From Liolophura sinensis (taxonomy: Eukaryota > Mollusca > Polyplacophora > Chitonida > Chitonidae), in assembly GCF_032854445.1 (NCBI RefSeq), contig NC_088303.1, positions 6,391,501 to 6,455,500 on the forward strand: a stretch of DNA of 64,000 nucleotides, in the 5' to 3' direction. Shown one piece after another: positions 20,546-32,319 of this stretch (its first letter is position 1; every line of letters begins with the position of its first letter). The notes below the pieces were generated by a model. It made no database searches, was not told the origin of the DNA, and saw only the letters and a program-made list of their open reading frames with translations. Position numbers and translations under genes: made by a program.

Positions 20546-21989
20546 CGTATATACCCTTGTTTTGTTGAAGAAATGAAATGGGAGTCTCGGGAAACTAGAA
20601 GACAGATCAAATATATAGCCATTGGAGCTGCGGAGGAAAACATGACCTAGATGAATGAGTCTATGTTGTTGACAAGGTCATCTTCACCTTTACGATTTGA
20701 GCTGTCTTAGTATTGAGAACTTTACGGGTTCATGGATCTTGTGGAAATGTTAACGTGTCGATTTTACGTAATGCACAAAAGCACGTCAAGTTGCGGTAAA
20801 TCCGGAGTTGTCAGTTACTCCCGCAATAAAATGGCTGTTCGTTTGTCGTGTTCATTAGTCACTGTAAAAACATGACAAAGCGAGACGTACATGTATGTTA
20901 GTTAAGGAAAATTACGGGAAGAATTTTTTTTATATAGCGGTGTTAGATCATTGTGTGCTGTATCATATCGTCTCGGTATTAAACAGTTACATCTTAAAGC
21001 CTTTTGCATGACCTGGAGACTTAAGTGTAACACAGCAGACAGCAGTCTGGTTGTGAGATGTACTGCCTGTTACTATCCTTTGGGACAAGGTAGCCTTAAG
21101 CGTTGTTAGTTTGTTCCAAAGTAAAATGTTCTGCACTTTTGCTGTTCTGATTTTTTTTGTTGTGAACTATACACTGACACCATAATGTGCAGGGTAAATT
21201 ATGGCGCATGTTTACCGTTTTGCTCATTTACCCTGTCCCGTTATTTCTACGTACAAACATCTTGGGTGCTTATTGAACAGGAGCTTGTCATCGAAAGAGC
21301 AACATAAGAGTTGGTAATACCGTCTATGTACGTCTAATACTGTGGTAAAGTGTAGGAATTTTAAGCTAATTGCTGGTTTATGTAACAAAACCGGAAGGAC
21401 ACGGTGTTGTCCAGATTAAAAATTCGTTGGCCTTCTCAGAAGCCAGAGAGCTCTAATAATACGTACTGTATGCTCAGCACAGTTACTGCAGTACACATAT
21501 TAGCAACAATACGGTGCGCATTCATTGATTGCATGATACGACAAGGCACGGTTAAAAACCGCACAGTAAAGCGAAATGCTGGTTTTGAATGTAAGTTACA
21601 CAGAAGTTTTGTGCCGATAAAAGCTTATGACGATCAAATCAAACAACAAGATGATTTTGCACAGAACGTGTGACAAAGCGCAACTCTTCAATATCTTCAA
21701 TATTTAGAAATCAGGGGGAAAACAGAGTAAGACATTATGATTTTCCTTCTAAAAGAAACTTTGGAAACGTAACATAATATCTGAAAGCGTTGGGGGTGCG
21801 ATATCGCGTTGTCCATCAGGCATCGGACAACAGTTCGAAGTTAAATCTCATCGTCTGTCACTCTGTCGTAGAGAATTGCCTCGAAGGCAACCACCAGCAA
21901 CGTCTCAGTGCGAAATGTAATAAAAAATAGGTAATACACTGCATAGCCATGCATTGTTGATTGATTGCCCGACACGTTGAATGGACAGT
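20546..21989. other. No gene recognised
   Basis: Non-coding sequence. The open frame at 21404-21673 has no domain. Confidence 0.35.
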
Positions 21990-22125
21990 AATTTTCAATG
22001 TTAGCACTTTGGCGGCTTGGAATCGCGCTGCCATAGGGAGACACACCTAATATGTATACACACCTAATGACTCCTCGTCGTCACATGAGTGAAAAATTTT
22101 TAAGCACCACGTTAAACCCCAAGCA
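21990..22125 (+). mobile_element. SINE2 3'-tail fragment
   Basis: AGCACTTTGGCGGCTTGGAA leads to CACACCTAATGACTCCTCGT, CACATGAGTGAAAAATTTTT and CACGTTAAACCCCAAGCA, the shared SINE1/SINE2 3' module. A CACATACATAC run follows. Confidence 0.7.
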
Positions 22126-22441
22126 TACACACATACATACAAATTAGAGCAAAAATAAAACAGTCAGTGACAATGCAAGTGAGTAGGTCAACTTTGCTCC
22201 GAAAAACAACTGAGATGACAAGACGTTCTCTTATCTGAACTACAGATAGCACAGCATATCAGTTTACTAAAGTCAACGATTAGTAAAATCAGAGTACAGG
22301 GATAAAATCGAGTTTTACAGGCAACGCGTGATCAACTCGCGTCTCTTTTCGTGCTGTAGAAACAGCGTTCAGTGACGTGGAAATCCACCTAACTGATTTT
22401 GCTTCCCATTTGTGACCTGAATATGATTTCGTTGACGAAAC

Positions 22442-22807
22442 TTACGCCAAATACAGGTTTTCTCCGCCCTCAAAAATCGCCGCCATCATGTAAGTTAAAA
22501 CCTCTCGAGTATTGCTATCAACAACATTAAATAAATAAATAGTAAATAAATAAAACACACGGGCGTATGTACAAAATTCTTTATTGTACTGCATCACTTG
22601 TGCATCCACAAGGACATCTATCACCCTGTCTAGCTGGTTGATACATGCATTAGTACAGTTTCCCATATTATTTTCACTGAAAGTAAAATGTACATATTGT
22701 TTACAATCCATTTCCAAGCTATTTATTTCTGTGGCACCTGTAGGTTCGTTTTCTTTGTCACAGTCAAAAGGAGGGTTTATGGCCTTTTCATAAACATGTA
22801 GCTCCAA
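22442..22807 (-). CDS. Unrecognised open frame, 121 codons
   Basis: It begins MELHVYEKAINPPFDCDKEN and contains CTNACINQLDRVIDVLVDAQ before an AT-rich, hydrophobic tail (FYLFTIYLFNVVD). The first ~75 residues are acidic with spaced cysteines and look protein-like. The tail is a translation of TTTATTTATTTA sequence and probably not real. An internal TTTACTTTCAG resembles a splice acceptor. No family is recognised. Confidence 0.25.
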   Translation of the reverse strand: MELHVYEKAINPPFDCDKENEPTGATEINSLEMDCKQYVHFTFSENNMGNCTNACINQLDRVIDVLVDAQVMQYNKEFCTYARVFYLFTIYLFNVVDSNTREVLTYMMAAIFEGGENLYLA

Positions 22808-22849
22808 AACACCCCATGTACAGCGTAGATAATTTTATGTAAGATATGT

Positions 22850-24905
22850 TTGTTTTAGGCGTACGTAATGCTTTTGCTGTCGTGATATGTGAACAATCCT
22901 GGACAACCTAATGCTAGATATGAACCTAGGCAATGAAGTTATTAAAACACCCGACGAAAGTATTGTTATGGGAGACAAAACGCGGGGATATAATATCTTA
23001 TCAGCCAAACAAATTCCATTAGCTCCGAATAGCACTGTATAGTGATCATTAGCAGTGGAATTCCCACTGTGCCGACCTAATCAGGTATAGAATGGAAAAT
23101 AGCTGCCTGACACAAGAAACTATAAAAAGTTTGCCGAGTCGCCGATATATGGGCATAAAAATAAACCCATATTAGACGAATAACTTCACAAAACCCACTG
23201 CGTCCGACCAATGCAGTTTTCATCTGTGGGTAATAACTACTTACAAAGATCTGTTTTTCAAACTTAAAAGTGCGACTTTGATAGGACGACGTTGGCTAAT
23301 AGCAGTGATCAAAGTTTAAACAAGTCTGACGGTGACTGTCGTCATTATAGCTAGAATTCGGAGGATAATTTCATTTTCCCCGTGATTGTATCGAATGACT
23401 GACCGCCTCTGGAGACAATATAATATATTTATTTGACTGGTTTCTATTTGAATCCAAATCCAGAGACCACATTGCAGAAATAGTTGGTCCCAATTCAGAG
23501 AATATTATAATACATATGTTTGATTTTATTTGACGGCTTACGCCATAATCAATAATTTTTTATGTATACAACGGCGTTTAGTTTGATAGATGAAGAAACC
23601 GGCGTGCCCAGGCGTATGCCACAGACCTATACTAAGCTACTGAAGAAATTTTGCATATATAACATACAGATAGGCACACCATTTGTTGAACCACACGTGG
23701 TGTTCGACTAACCAAAGAGATTACTCATGGGCCAGCGATCGCTCGTTATGGTCAAATCTACACATTCCATTGTCAAGATCGGTTTTCAACATTCGTGTCC
23801 CAGACATTGACATGCGGGCGTCGTTCACCACAAGACCACAAACTGCTCAAGTACAATGCTTTGGGTGGGGGGAGTACATGTAAACTTTCAGACCATAACA
23901 ATATCCACGACCTGACTCCAATCAGGCTAACCCAATAACCTTAAACCCATGAATTTTCGATTGGTCTTGGCTGGTTTCCCCTTGGCTCTGCCAGGTTTCC
24001 ATCCACGATAATGTCACCCACCGTCGTATAAGTGAATTATTCTTGAGTATAGCGTAAAATACCAATCAAATAAATAAATAAAATACACCCATGACATGAA
24101 ACTCACAGACTAAGCAAGATAGCATCATCCCTGCAGAAAGAAGAAAGCAACATTGAACTTCTTCTACCCAAGAAGCATGACTAATGGCCAATGCTGAGGT
24201 CTAATCAAACGTTAGTGTGTAAAACAGTGCGTGATTATTGCCAACAATAATTAAAATCATTGCCAGGAAAAGGGCAAAAACGCGATCCATGAATGACACG
24301 CTCACAAAGCCATTTTGGAAATCCTCGCATTTGTACGTCATCCAAACGATATGTTTATTATATTAAATCCCGAGTAATGAACAGCCGTACTTTGATTTCC
24401 TGATGATAATGACACGCGCCTCCAGAGACCGACAAAACCTATCAACATCGGCTGGTAATAGAGGCTGCTGAGAGTGTGTGTTCTGTAAGACGAAGCTAGG
24501 ACAAAAGAGCCTCATCTAACAATTACGTTCTGGAGACAAGGCAATTTTACGCCAGACATAACAAAGGGATGGAAAGAGCATTTCTTGACCCAAGGCTTAA
24601 GCTACATTTCCGTCAATCTTGTGTCAAATTCATCAACTGCATGGCGACTAATGGGCCTGGTTCTATTACGCAGGGTTGTGCAGATCTTTACAAATAAGTC
24701 CGTGTATATGAAGTGGTGCCTTCGACAAAAGACTGAGTAATTAACATAAGGCACGGAAAAGTCAAGAAAGCAAAAAGATATACTATATATAATGACAGTA
24801 ACATAATGTGACGATAATTTCACTAAAATTAACCATGTGAACAATATTTTTTCGTACTTCTTTTCTCGTCTAATTAGCCTGATGGTCTGCTTGGGAGAGA
24901 TTTTT
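22850..24905 (+). repeat. Repeat family RepA, copy C (diverged, about 2.05 kb)
   Basis: It matches RepA copies A and B in order: GGGAGACAAA...CCAAACAAATTC (near 22970, with 1907 of A), CCCACTGTGCCGACCTAATC (with 2011), CTGTGGGTAATAACTAC (with 2223), AATCCCGAGTAATGAACAGC (24365, with 3370) and GGATGGAAAGA...GGCTTAAGCTACATTT (24570, with 7095 of B). The first ~1 kb of the unit and the minisatellite region are missing or unrecognisable. Confidence 0.7.
23955..24095 (+). mobile_element. SINE3 3' half
   Basis: TGGTTTCCCCTTGGCTCTGC, CAGGTTTCCATCCACGATAA and CGTCGTATAAGTGAATTATT with CAATCAAATAAATAAATAAA match the SINE3 3' part. It is 5'-truncated and lies inside RepA copy C. Confidence 0.75.
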
Positions 24906-25019
24906 GGTGCTTCGGTCACTTTACACGGAAGGAAATGCAATGTTTTTTCTCTTCCAACACGTCTGTGAATGGTGGAAAAGTAACACATTCTTTCACGGTA
25001 ACACATAACTTTTCGAGGA

Positions 25020-25600
25020 GACAGAGTGTCTGACAGTGTCTGTAAAGTAACAACCATGCGTATTGCTACCAAGTATCTCACCGTGTCTGTAGAGTTACAG
25101 CAATTCGTACCGGTACTAAGTGACTCACCGTGCCTGTAGAGTAACAGCAATACCTACCGGTACTGAGTGTCTCACCGTGTCTGTAGTCTAACAATCCGCA
25201 TACTAAGTGTTTAATAATGTCTGTAATTCAGTTGACATCTAAGTGTCTCATAATCTTTGTAGTCAAACGCCAACCAGTGCCAAATTTGTGTCAATGTCTG
25301 TATTTATGTTCTTTTTATTTGATTGCTATTTTACGCCGTATCAAGAATATTTCACTCAAAACAACCGCATTTGTGAGAGGCTCCTGGGTCATTGCGCCGT
25401 TCAATGTCTGTAGCAACTGTCTAACCATGTTTGTATTCCAACAGCTGTCCGTACCAAACGTCTCACCCTTTCTTCCTCGCTATGTCTTGTAGTATAAAAT
25501 CATCCTGCACCAAGATTTCGCCATGACCGTATGGGTCTAACATGGGTCAGTATAAAGTTTGTCTCAATATCTGTAGTCTAACAACTGATTTCACAATGTT
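25020..25600 (+). repeat. 47-bp minisatellite (degenerate), interrupted by SINE3
   Basis: Units of the form CTCACCGTGTCTGTAGAGTA, ACAGCAATACCTACCGGTAC, TGAGTGT recur. CTCACCGTG at 25077, 25124 and 25171 fixes a 47-bp period. Later units (TCTGTAGTCTAACAA-CC, up to about 25600) are diverged. The 182-codon minus-strand frame over 24602-25150 reads through the array and is not a gene. Confidence 0.75.
25318..25410 (-). mobile_element. SINE3 fragment with internal deletion
   Basis: On the plus strand GATTGCTATTTTACGCCGTA and TCAAGAATATTTCACTC (tail) are joined directly to GTGAGAGGCTCCTGGGTCAT (head), so the middle is lost. It sits inside the 47-bp minisatellite. Confidence 0.75.
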
Positions 25601-28423
25601 TGTTGTTGCTTGAGCCAATAATCTTCACCCAAGGGGATCACCAAGTCTATATGTTCTCCAAAGGCTTTCCATACAAACTTTTTGTAAATCATATAATAAA
25701 TTAAATTCGACCAAATATGTGTTGTCATGATAGTTTTGCTACGATGTTTTGTTCTCTCTGTATTTTACATGGGAAGAAAACTTAACACAGCGGCTTTATT
25801 CTCCACATCAGAGTTCGTCCACGCATGTCTGGGGTGTGAAAGCCAACCATGCAGAGCTAGGTGCTGAAGACGTCAGTGGCCTACAAGAATAGTCTTCAAA
25901 GAAGTGTTTTTACAGAAGCCTCATCTGACGGTAGAAAAAAAGTGAGAAAAAAATACACAAAACACACACATAATACATATAATTAGCGTCAGAAAGTTGC
26001 TGTATTGTCTTGGAGTGACGCAGTATAAAACGTTGTAAATGGCCGTTGTATAACTGGGTTAAAATCGTAATTGTAAAAGGAATATGTTGTGGTTTTAGAT
26101 ATTAAATACAAAAGTGCAACAAACATAACAACGATTCTTGCATGAAATATGGATCAATGAATCCAAAATTTTGGGTCCTGTTACATTACAGCTGTTGTCT
26201 AATGGACATAAAATTTCGCCCATGTCATGCCTGGACGGATATGTGTTACGTTGTGGATTTATTTCTTTCATTTGTTTAACGATTTATTGTTTTTTTATTG
26301 ACTTCAGTGAAAGCATTTGAATAATGAAAATTCTCCTGTCTTGACGGATCTTCTAGTGTGGTCTTGGGAGACATCATTTATTTGTGGCATTTGCTTTTGT
26401 TATTTTCACATGAATGCATATAGTTCATTACACTTACCGGTGTTACCTAACGTTGTCTACAAAAATCGATGTAAGCCGAGTACAATACAGCTTTTCTGTC
26501 TTTAAAGTTGTACAAGCGATAGGAACTCAAGCAAATCTTCTGATGTAGAGCTACCTATCGATTTTTTCTTGAGCATTGCTAATTGATCCCAAAGCCTACT
26601 TTTTGCATCTGTATTAAACCTGATACACCAAGTGGATAATCAAAGCTTGCTCTGGAACTAAGTCGGACAGAAAGCCTTTATGGATAACTTTTGTGTCGCA
26701 TGGTAAATGTATCATGCTTTAACCATTTACAATCTTCATTACGCTCAGACATCTGGCATGCACAAAACAAAAACAGAGAAGACTTTCTGATTCGGGGATC
26801 AGACATTGGTGGGAAAATTTCATAGCGAGTTTTCACTCCATCATACAATTACCTTGAGCTAGTTGAATTTGAGTTTTATAGAAATCTACAAGAAAAGGAG
26901 TAATTAAACGTCAGAATCTACACTGCTTTCTATTTAAATTCTAACTGACTGCGCATTTGATGATGTATTGGAACCCTTCTTGTTAATGTTTATGTATTAA
27001 AGATTATTAGGTTATTTATTATGTAGCTAATGAAGTCCAACAAATTTCACTTCCCGTGCAACTTAACCACATTCTCAAAATATCATTATGAACTTGATAT
27101 TGTATAAAATGCTATAAGATAAAATACGGCTCTTGGGATCCAGTATTGCTCCAAGAACAGAGCCATTCCACCACACTTATACCTATATTATATGTGATAT
27201 ATGGTAAACTAAACATTTACAACTTTCTAGAGGTAGTTTTATTAAATTAGGAACATTCAACAATGTTATGTTTTCAAATGTAAGAACAAAGTTTCGATCG
27301 AATATAAGACAGGCGTACCGGTATGTAACAAGCTAAAGAGCAGGTTAACCTTTGTGTTCTGTGGAGATAATGGGAGTTCTTTCGGATAATACCCCGTCTC
27401 TTGTACAAACATTTCACAGAAGATAAAAACGATTGAGTGTTTTCAGCAAGGTTTGCTATATCTTTTTTTTGCGCGCTTTGTATTTCTACTGATTCAAGAA
27501 GACGTGATGGGTTACAGAAATCAATATAACTTATGACGTTCCGATCTGTGTCAAGCCTAGACGCAGAACGGTTCCGTGGATGTCACATATGAATACATGT
27601 ATGAGAAACGAGGCGACATTGTTCCAAATAGCAGCTATGCCACATTACTCGAGAGATCATCAGTTTCCGCTCTTTCATTACGTATTCACTCGTTTCATAA
27701 GTGCATTAGGCCATATTCGACAATGCTTCAATTATGCAGTATTGGTGGAGTTTTTGGGTTGAAGAAGTGCCTAGAGTAAACCATCGACCATTGGAGAATT
27801 GTTGACGTAATCCCACACTGAAGGGCAAGTGGTCGTCAACTGTTCATTGTCATCATAGAAGCCCGAACAATGATATCTGGGTCAGTCAGGAAATTCTTGA
27901 TCGAACCGACGTCTCTTGTGTTACTTTAAAACACAAGAACCTTTAACACTCGGCCATTGCTCGTTCAGTCTTTTTCACGATTAAAACTTTTAATAGACAA
28001 TTACGAATAAAAGATCAAACAGTTAACATTAAATGTGTATATAATTTAATATTATACCTCAAAGATTGTTTCATGCTTTCCACTGGTCACATAATATTAC
28101 GCAAAACTAGATGTACCACGACAACGCGGTCAAGCAAAGCAATGTCACGTGCAGACTCACAAGGTAATATCTCACGTTCACACGGCAATAGCCAACAATC
28201 TCGCACTATTATCAAACGATCACGTCCGTTTATACCACCGTAGTTAGCTCCCTTTGTGTCTGCTTGTTTGTAAGCAACCTGACGATGGCTACTTCTCTCG
28301 ATGAACAAATTAAAGTACCAACTGAACCGATACATTGTCTTATGGTATAATAAGGTGGTATTTCGGCAGGTGATATGCAATGCCATGCCACGTTTTTCTC
28401 TTTGACTGTCACTTCTCTTGACA
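25601..28423. other. No gene recognised
   Basis: About 2.8 kb of AT-rich sequence with short frames only. I see no domain, no in-window repeat and no SINE. Confidence 0.4.
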
Positions 28424-29890
28424 TGCGTCCTTGCTTTTTTGTCTACCTATATTAACCGGCCCGGATAGCACAGTTGGTAGAGCGTCCGCTTCGGGACCGC
28501 TAGATCCAGGATCAATCCTTGATCGAGTCACACCTTCTTCCTTAAAAGAGGAAGTTGTAACTTCCTCGCTTGGCGTTCAGCATGAAGGGGATAGTGCAAC
28601 GACTGGTTGACCCGTATCAGTATAATGGCTCGGGCGGGGCGGCTTACTTGCCTTCGGTAAGTCGTCTCAGTGAAGCAGCACTAAATAAAAGAGCGGTGGA
28701 AATCCGTCCTGCAACAAGGAGGCACATTACACATACATGCACCCTAATGATTCCTTCGTCGTCACATGACTGAAAAATTGTTGAGTACGACGTTAAACCC
28801 CAATCACTCACTCACTCTACCTATATTATACGCCCCTCTTCTTTAATGGGGTATATGTAGTACAAGTCCTTGTTATTTTTTAATTGTATTATATGTCCCT
28901 TTTCTTTACTGGGTTACATGTAGTATATGTAGTATGCGTCCTTGTATTTCTCTACGTCTTTTATCCGCCCCTCTTCTTTACTGGAGTATATATAGTACGA
29001 GGCCTTGTTTTTTTTTTGATTGTATTATATGCCCCTCTTCTTTGTTGGGTTACATGTAGTATGCGTCCTTGCATTTGTCCACTTCTATTATACGCCTCTC
29101 TTCTTTACTGGGTTACATGCAGTATGCGCCTTTGCTTTTTGTCTCCTTATATTATACGCCTCTCTTCTTTACTGGGTTACATGCAGTATGCGTCTTTGCT
29201 TTTTATCTCCTTATATTATACGCCTCTCTTCTTTACTGGGTTACATGCAGTATGCGTCTTTGCTTTTTGTCTCCTTATATTATACGCCTCTCTTCTTTAC
29301 TGGGTTGCATGCAGTATGCGTCTTTGCTTTTTGTCTACTTATATTATACGTCCCGCTTCTATACTGGGCTACATGTAGTACATGTAATATGAGTCCCTTT
29401 TTTAACTTGTATTATACATCCGTCTTTTTTACTGGGTTACATGTAGTATGCGTCCTTGCATTTGTCCACTTCTATTATACGCCCCTCTTCTTTAATGGAT
29501 TACATGTAGTAAATGTAGTATGCGTCCTTGCCTTTGTCTACTTCTATTTTATGCCCCACCTCTTAACTGGGGTACATCTAATAAATGTAGTATGCGTCTT
29601 TGGCTTTGTCTACTTCTGTTATACGCCCCTCTTCTTTACTGGGGTATATGTAGTACACGCGGTATGCGTCCTTGTTTTTTTATCTTGTAATATACGCCCG
29701 TCTTCTATACCGGGTTACATGTAGTAGATGTAGTATGCGTCCTTGCTTTTTGTCTGCTTGTTTAATACGTCCCTCTTCTTTACTGAGGAACATGTTGTAC
29801 GAGCACTTGTCTTTTCAATTGTACTACACTCCCCTCGTCTTTACTATGGTGCATGTAGTGCGTGTAGCGCATGCAGTATGAGTTGGTGTA
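28424..29890 (+). repeat. 64-bp minisatellite array, about 17 units, interrupted by SINE1
   Basis: The unit is approximately TTATATTATACGCCTCTCTT, CTTTACTGGGTTACATGCAG, TATGCGTCTTTGCTTTTTGT, CTCC. TTCTTTACTG at 29101, 29165, 29229 and 29293 fixes the 64-bp period. Units from 29090 to 29350 are nearly identical; those towards either end are diverged. Because 64 is one more than a multiple of three, each frame cycles through the three translations of the unit. All three plus-strand frames are open together from about 29069 to 29378, and one runs for 234 codons (29020-29724). The first unit fragment (28424-28454) is separated from the rest by a SINE. Confidence 0.9.
28455..28815 (+). mobile_element. 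Complete tRNA-derived SINE (family SINE1) with 13-bp target duplication
   Basis: The head has a pol III A-box-like TAGCACAGTTGGTAGAGCG and a B-box-like region around AGATCCAGGATCAATCC. The central part includes GAAGTTGTAACTTCCTCGCT and GGTTGACCCGTATCAGTATA. The 3' module is CCTAATGATTCCTTCGTCGT, CACATGACTGAAAAATTGTT, GAGTACGACGTTAAACCCC and (ACTC)n. The sequence TCTACCTATATTA flanks it at 28442-28454 and 28816-28828, a perfect 13-bp target duplication, so both ends are fixed. It inserted into the 64-bp minisatellite. Confidence 0.92.
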
Positions 29891-30917
29891 GTACAATATG
29901 CGCTCTGGTAATTGACGATTGAGATGTGAAACTGCCACACAATTTTTGCCACATTTTGTAATTTTACCACGGTCCAAACAAAGGTTATCCAGATTGAGTT
30001 GGGGATCTGCTGCAAGGCCTTTTGTGCCTTTAGTTGCACTCCTCTGTATAGTACGCCAAAGGGACATTTTTGGTCACGGAGTTCAGAATTATAGTCTGTA
30101 CATATTCTGATAAGCCTTCCTTAGGAAACTCCGGACCAGAAGCCAAATGTATCACTCCTTCTCAACCGCTGTGCCACCGTCTGGCCGATGACTTATTCGC
30201 CAAAGGTAAAAAGTTATCAAGGCATTTAACATGTAGTACTTTAGCGCAATTCCCGATGTTTATCTCGGAATTTGTAGCCTTTCAAACATGGTTGCCGCCG
30301 TGAGGCCCGTCAGCAGTTCCATGCCGCAAGAATTACAAGATCCAATTTCAAAGAAAATATGCCCTTAATAAGAAAACCCAGAGTGATCAGTAGATGAAAC
30401 CAACGTACCATAGTACGTGATCTCGTCACGTCAAATAACACAGCATAATTTGGTCTCCATGTACACAAATATTGTCTTCAAGGCTTTAACATTTTCATCC
30501 TCTACTTATCGGAGAATCAAGCCCTATTTCATGATTACTAATATCCAAAATTTGTCATAAATAAGAGAATTGATAAATGCTTTATAGACAAAGGGGCCAA
30601 GACCAACATATCGATAGTGGCAGTGGTTTTTATATTTAAATATTTCACTGAGCCACCGTAAACCATGGTCTTTCAGCTAAACATTACACTTCCCATTCGT
30701 CCTGCATCCCATGGACCCAATGAGGTCACGCATTCTTTCGTCGACTATGGCTTAAGTCAGGGGATCTGATAGGTGTCTGTCAAACAGCGGTTTTAAAAGT
30801 ACTCTGGTTTCCTTCACCTTTAATCTGAAACATGCTTGTTTCAAGTTCAGTAAATAAATCATTCAATCGATATACACCATAAGACTTTATATATAAGGAA
30901 GATACACTATTATATTT
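29891..30917. other. No gene recognised
   Basis: Non-coding. The minus-strand frame at 29780-30067 is partly minisatellite translation. Confidence 0.35.
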
Positions 30918-31155
30918 ATTTATTTATATTTTTGGTGTTTTATATTTCATTTATACGATGGCGGCCAGTATTATGGTGGGGGAAAACCGGACAGAGCCCG
31001 AGGGAAGCCCGTGACCATCCGCAGGTTGCTGCAAGACCTTCCCACGTACAGCCATAATGGAAGCCAGTATGAGCTGGACTTGAGCTCACAACGACTGCAT
31101 TGGTTGGAGGCTTCGGGGCCACTGCACCGTGGTGGCGTGCTAACCTCCTCGGCTA
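30918..31155 (-). mobile_element. SINE3 element, nearly full length, diverged
   Basis: On the plus strand it runs from TATTTATTTATTTATATTTT (tail) through ATACGATGGCGGCCAGTATT, GGTGGGGGAAAACCGGACAG and GACCATCCGCAGGTTGCTGC to GCATTGGTTGGAGGCTTCGG and GCGTGCTAACCTCC (head). The A-box end is worn. Confidence 0.85.
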
Positions 31156-31306
31156 CTACACCGTTACAAAAAATCCAAAGCTTACGAATGGACAACATAC
31201 TGATCCTATTTCATGACTTAAAGCAGGTGCATGTATAACCTTCCGTGTACGCCTTTGATACTCCTTTGTGTACTTTCATCCTAATACTTATTTCACCACA
31301 CCTATA

Positions 31307-32319
31307 TGTTATGTATGACTATTTAACGTCTTCATGTACTGTTAGTCTGCGGACCTGTGTGAAAGCATAACAGGCCCTGTTATATATGTACAGCGCGGAC
31401 CTGAAGGAAAGCACCTTGTTCAGTGCTTTGTTTATTTAACTGGCTGTTCATTGGCTGTTAATTCTGTGTTTAAAAATAGTTGAATCCACCTGGGACGTAT
31501 ATAAGCCGTGTTTTCTGTGCAGAGTAGAGGTATTTTTGCTGCATCCTCTGGGAGCCAGGAGAGTGTGCGACGCTCTCGTATCGAGTCCATTATATTGATA
31601 TGAGCTGGTGATGCCAGTTTCATTTGGGAGGACAGATTTTTATGCCGGCACCGTTCGTGTACCACAGTAGTACTGATGTCTGGTTTATGTGAATTTATGC
31701 GGAAGTCACGTTTATTGGTGTTCGGATCTTTATTATGATTATACAGTGTGGACTGTGTAATTTGTTTAACACGCTGACCTCACCTGACCGACATGGTCGT
31801 CAAGGACTCTAAACTGAAGTTTTCAGTTTTGCAAAGGACGTTCGTTCTGCCACAAGGTGACATTACTCTATGTCTCTGAACGGCTCGTTTGTGAGCTTCT
31901 GCGGGAGCTGTGACTGATCTAAAGTGGATTATACCTCCATGCCTGTATTTACCCTGTGTTGTTCTCTGCGGGTGTGACGTCATTCAAAGGCTTGACTGTT
32001 CCAGTTCTGTGTAACCTGTGTACTGTGTTCGTGTTCGCTATCCTAGCGAAGTACCTGACTAGGACAATTTGCGACTTGTGTGAATTGTGTGTTTATCCCA
32101 TGGTCTTTACGTTGGATCTTCTGGAACACGTTCCTTGGGATGCAAAGGTGAACTGGAAACTTTTAAAGACCGGTAATACTGATGTGTATGTTTTTTATGT
32201 TGTTGTTGTTGAACTGTCTGTAAAACTGTACGTCTCATTTTGTATATATAAAGCCTTGTATACATTGTAATATTGAGGCACTGAGTCTGTTTTCTGTTGC
32301 TGTTTTCAATACCGTAACA
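31307..32319 (+). mobile_element. Solo LTR (1013 bp) with TATA target duplication
   Basis: It starts TGTTATGTATGAC and ends ATACCGTAACA, giving TGTTA/TAACA inverted ends. TATA flanks it on both sides (31303-31306 and 32320-32323), a 4-bp target duplication of the kind made by gypsy-group elements. A TATA box (TATATAAG) lies at 31498-31505, about 190 bp in. No gag-pol sequence adjoins it. The ends resemble those of the solo LTR at 9467-10202, so the two may be related families. Open frames inside (31780-31983, 31956-32270) have no domain. Confidence 0.65.

Noticed and set aside
24602-25150. 182-codon minus-strand open frame
   Set aside because: It reads through RepA copy C and the 47-bp minisatellite. 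Composition is irregular and no domain is seen.
29020-29724. 234-codon open frame of membrane-like sequence
   Set aside because: It is a frame-rotating translation of the 64-bp tandem repeat; the other two forward frames are also open there.
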